Positions 7,913-8,050 of a stretch of 8,050 nucleotides of DNA are shown in pieces. The translations under genes and the position numbers were made by a program. Every line of letters begins with the position of its first letter. Positions within the stretch are counted from its first letter, which is position 1. The stretch comes from Spirochaetales bacterium (GTDB lineage: Bacteria > Spirochaetota > Spirochaetia > Sphaerochaetales > Sphaerochaetaceae), in assembly GCA_012800465.1 (NCBI GenBank), contig JAAZJI010000200.1, positions 1 through 8,050 on the forward strand. The letters are read 5' to 3'. Below the pieces are notes generated by a model that made no database searches, had not been told where the DNA came from, and saw only the letters and a program-made list of their open reading frames with translations.

Positions 7913-8050
7913 ATGCATTGCATCGGATGCGACCGGATCAGCGACAAGATTCTCTGCCCCTCGTGCGACAGGAAGATCCATGAAGGATCGCATGCACATC
8001 TCTATGACCGACGCTGTCCGGATTGCCGCCTGCCGATCCTCGATTCCGCC
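7913..8050 (+). CDS. comF: ComF-like double zinc ribbon protein, N-terminal fragment cut by window end
   Basis: Only the first 46 residues are visible and the frame is open at the end. They contain three CxxC pairs, C3/C6, C15/C18 and C35/C38, the last as CPDCRLPI. This matches the start of ComF/GntX proteins, in which a double zinc ribbon precedes a phosphoribosyltransferase-like domain. ComF takes part in moving transforming DNA across the inner membrane in competent bacteria; in many others its role is unknown. The C-terminal PRTase loop that would settle the call is outside the window. Support also comes from context: Borrelia has, from memory, a competence protein F-like gene directly after mutS. 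ATG 7913 is the first start codon after the in-frame stop at 7877-7879. Another zinc-ribbon protein is possible. Confidence 0.7.
   Translation, partial: MHCIGCDRISDKILCPSCDRKIHEGSHAHLYDRRCPDCRLPILDSA

Overview
This is a compact, gap-free stretch of four co-oriented (+) genes from a diderm bacterium. The DNA is GC-rich (roughly 60% by eye) with a strong preference for C- or G-ending codons. Gene order is the best clue to the organism. A TamB-family gene, then bamA, then mutS, then a ComF-type gene matches, from memory, the Borrelia burgdorferi order BB0794 (TamB), BB0795 (BamA), BB0796 (Skp-like), BB0797 (MutS), BB0798 (ComF-like). It also matches the Treponema pallidum order TP0325, TP0326 (BamA), TP0327 (OmpH/Skp), TP0328 (MutS). 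A high-GC spirochaete is therefore the most likely source; placement below phylum would be a guess.

Layout: positions 1-2739 hold the 3' part of a tamB-like gene whose 5' end lies outside the window. After 23 bases comes bamA (2763-5315), an outer-membrane Omp85 protein with signal peptide, five POTRA repeats and a 16-strand barrel. One base after its stop, mutS begins (5317-7890) and is complete, from the mismatch-reading F-x-E motif to a beta-clamp-binding motif. After 22 bases a fourth frame opens at 7913 and runs off the end. It begins with three closely spaced CxxC pairs and is most likely ComF. No gap exceeds 23 bases, and no intergenic promoter, terminator, RNA gene, mobile element or CRISPR is visible, so the region reads as one operon.

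Together, BamA and the TamB-like protein form an envelope-building pair: BamA folds barrels into the outer membrane, and TamB-family proteins span the periplasm as lipid-conducting or assembly-assisting beta structures. MutS (mismatch recognition) and the ComF-like protein (DNA uptake or phosphoribosyltransferase-like) belong to DNA metabolism and appear to share only the transcript.

I see no undescribed system. The points most worth a second look are the missing skp gene between bamA and mutS, a mutS start with no ribosome binding site, a large excess of GATC tetramers, and a weak promoter candidate at the end of tamB.
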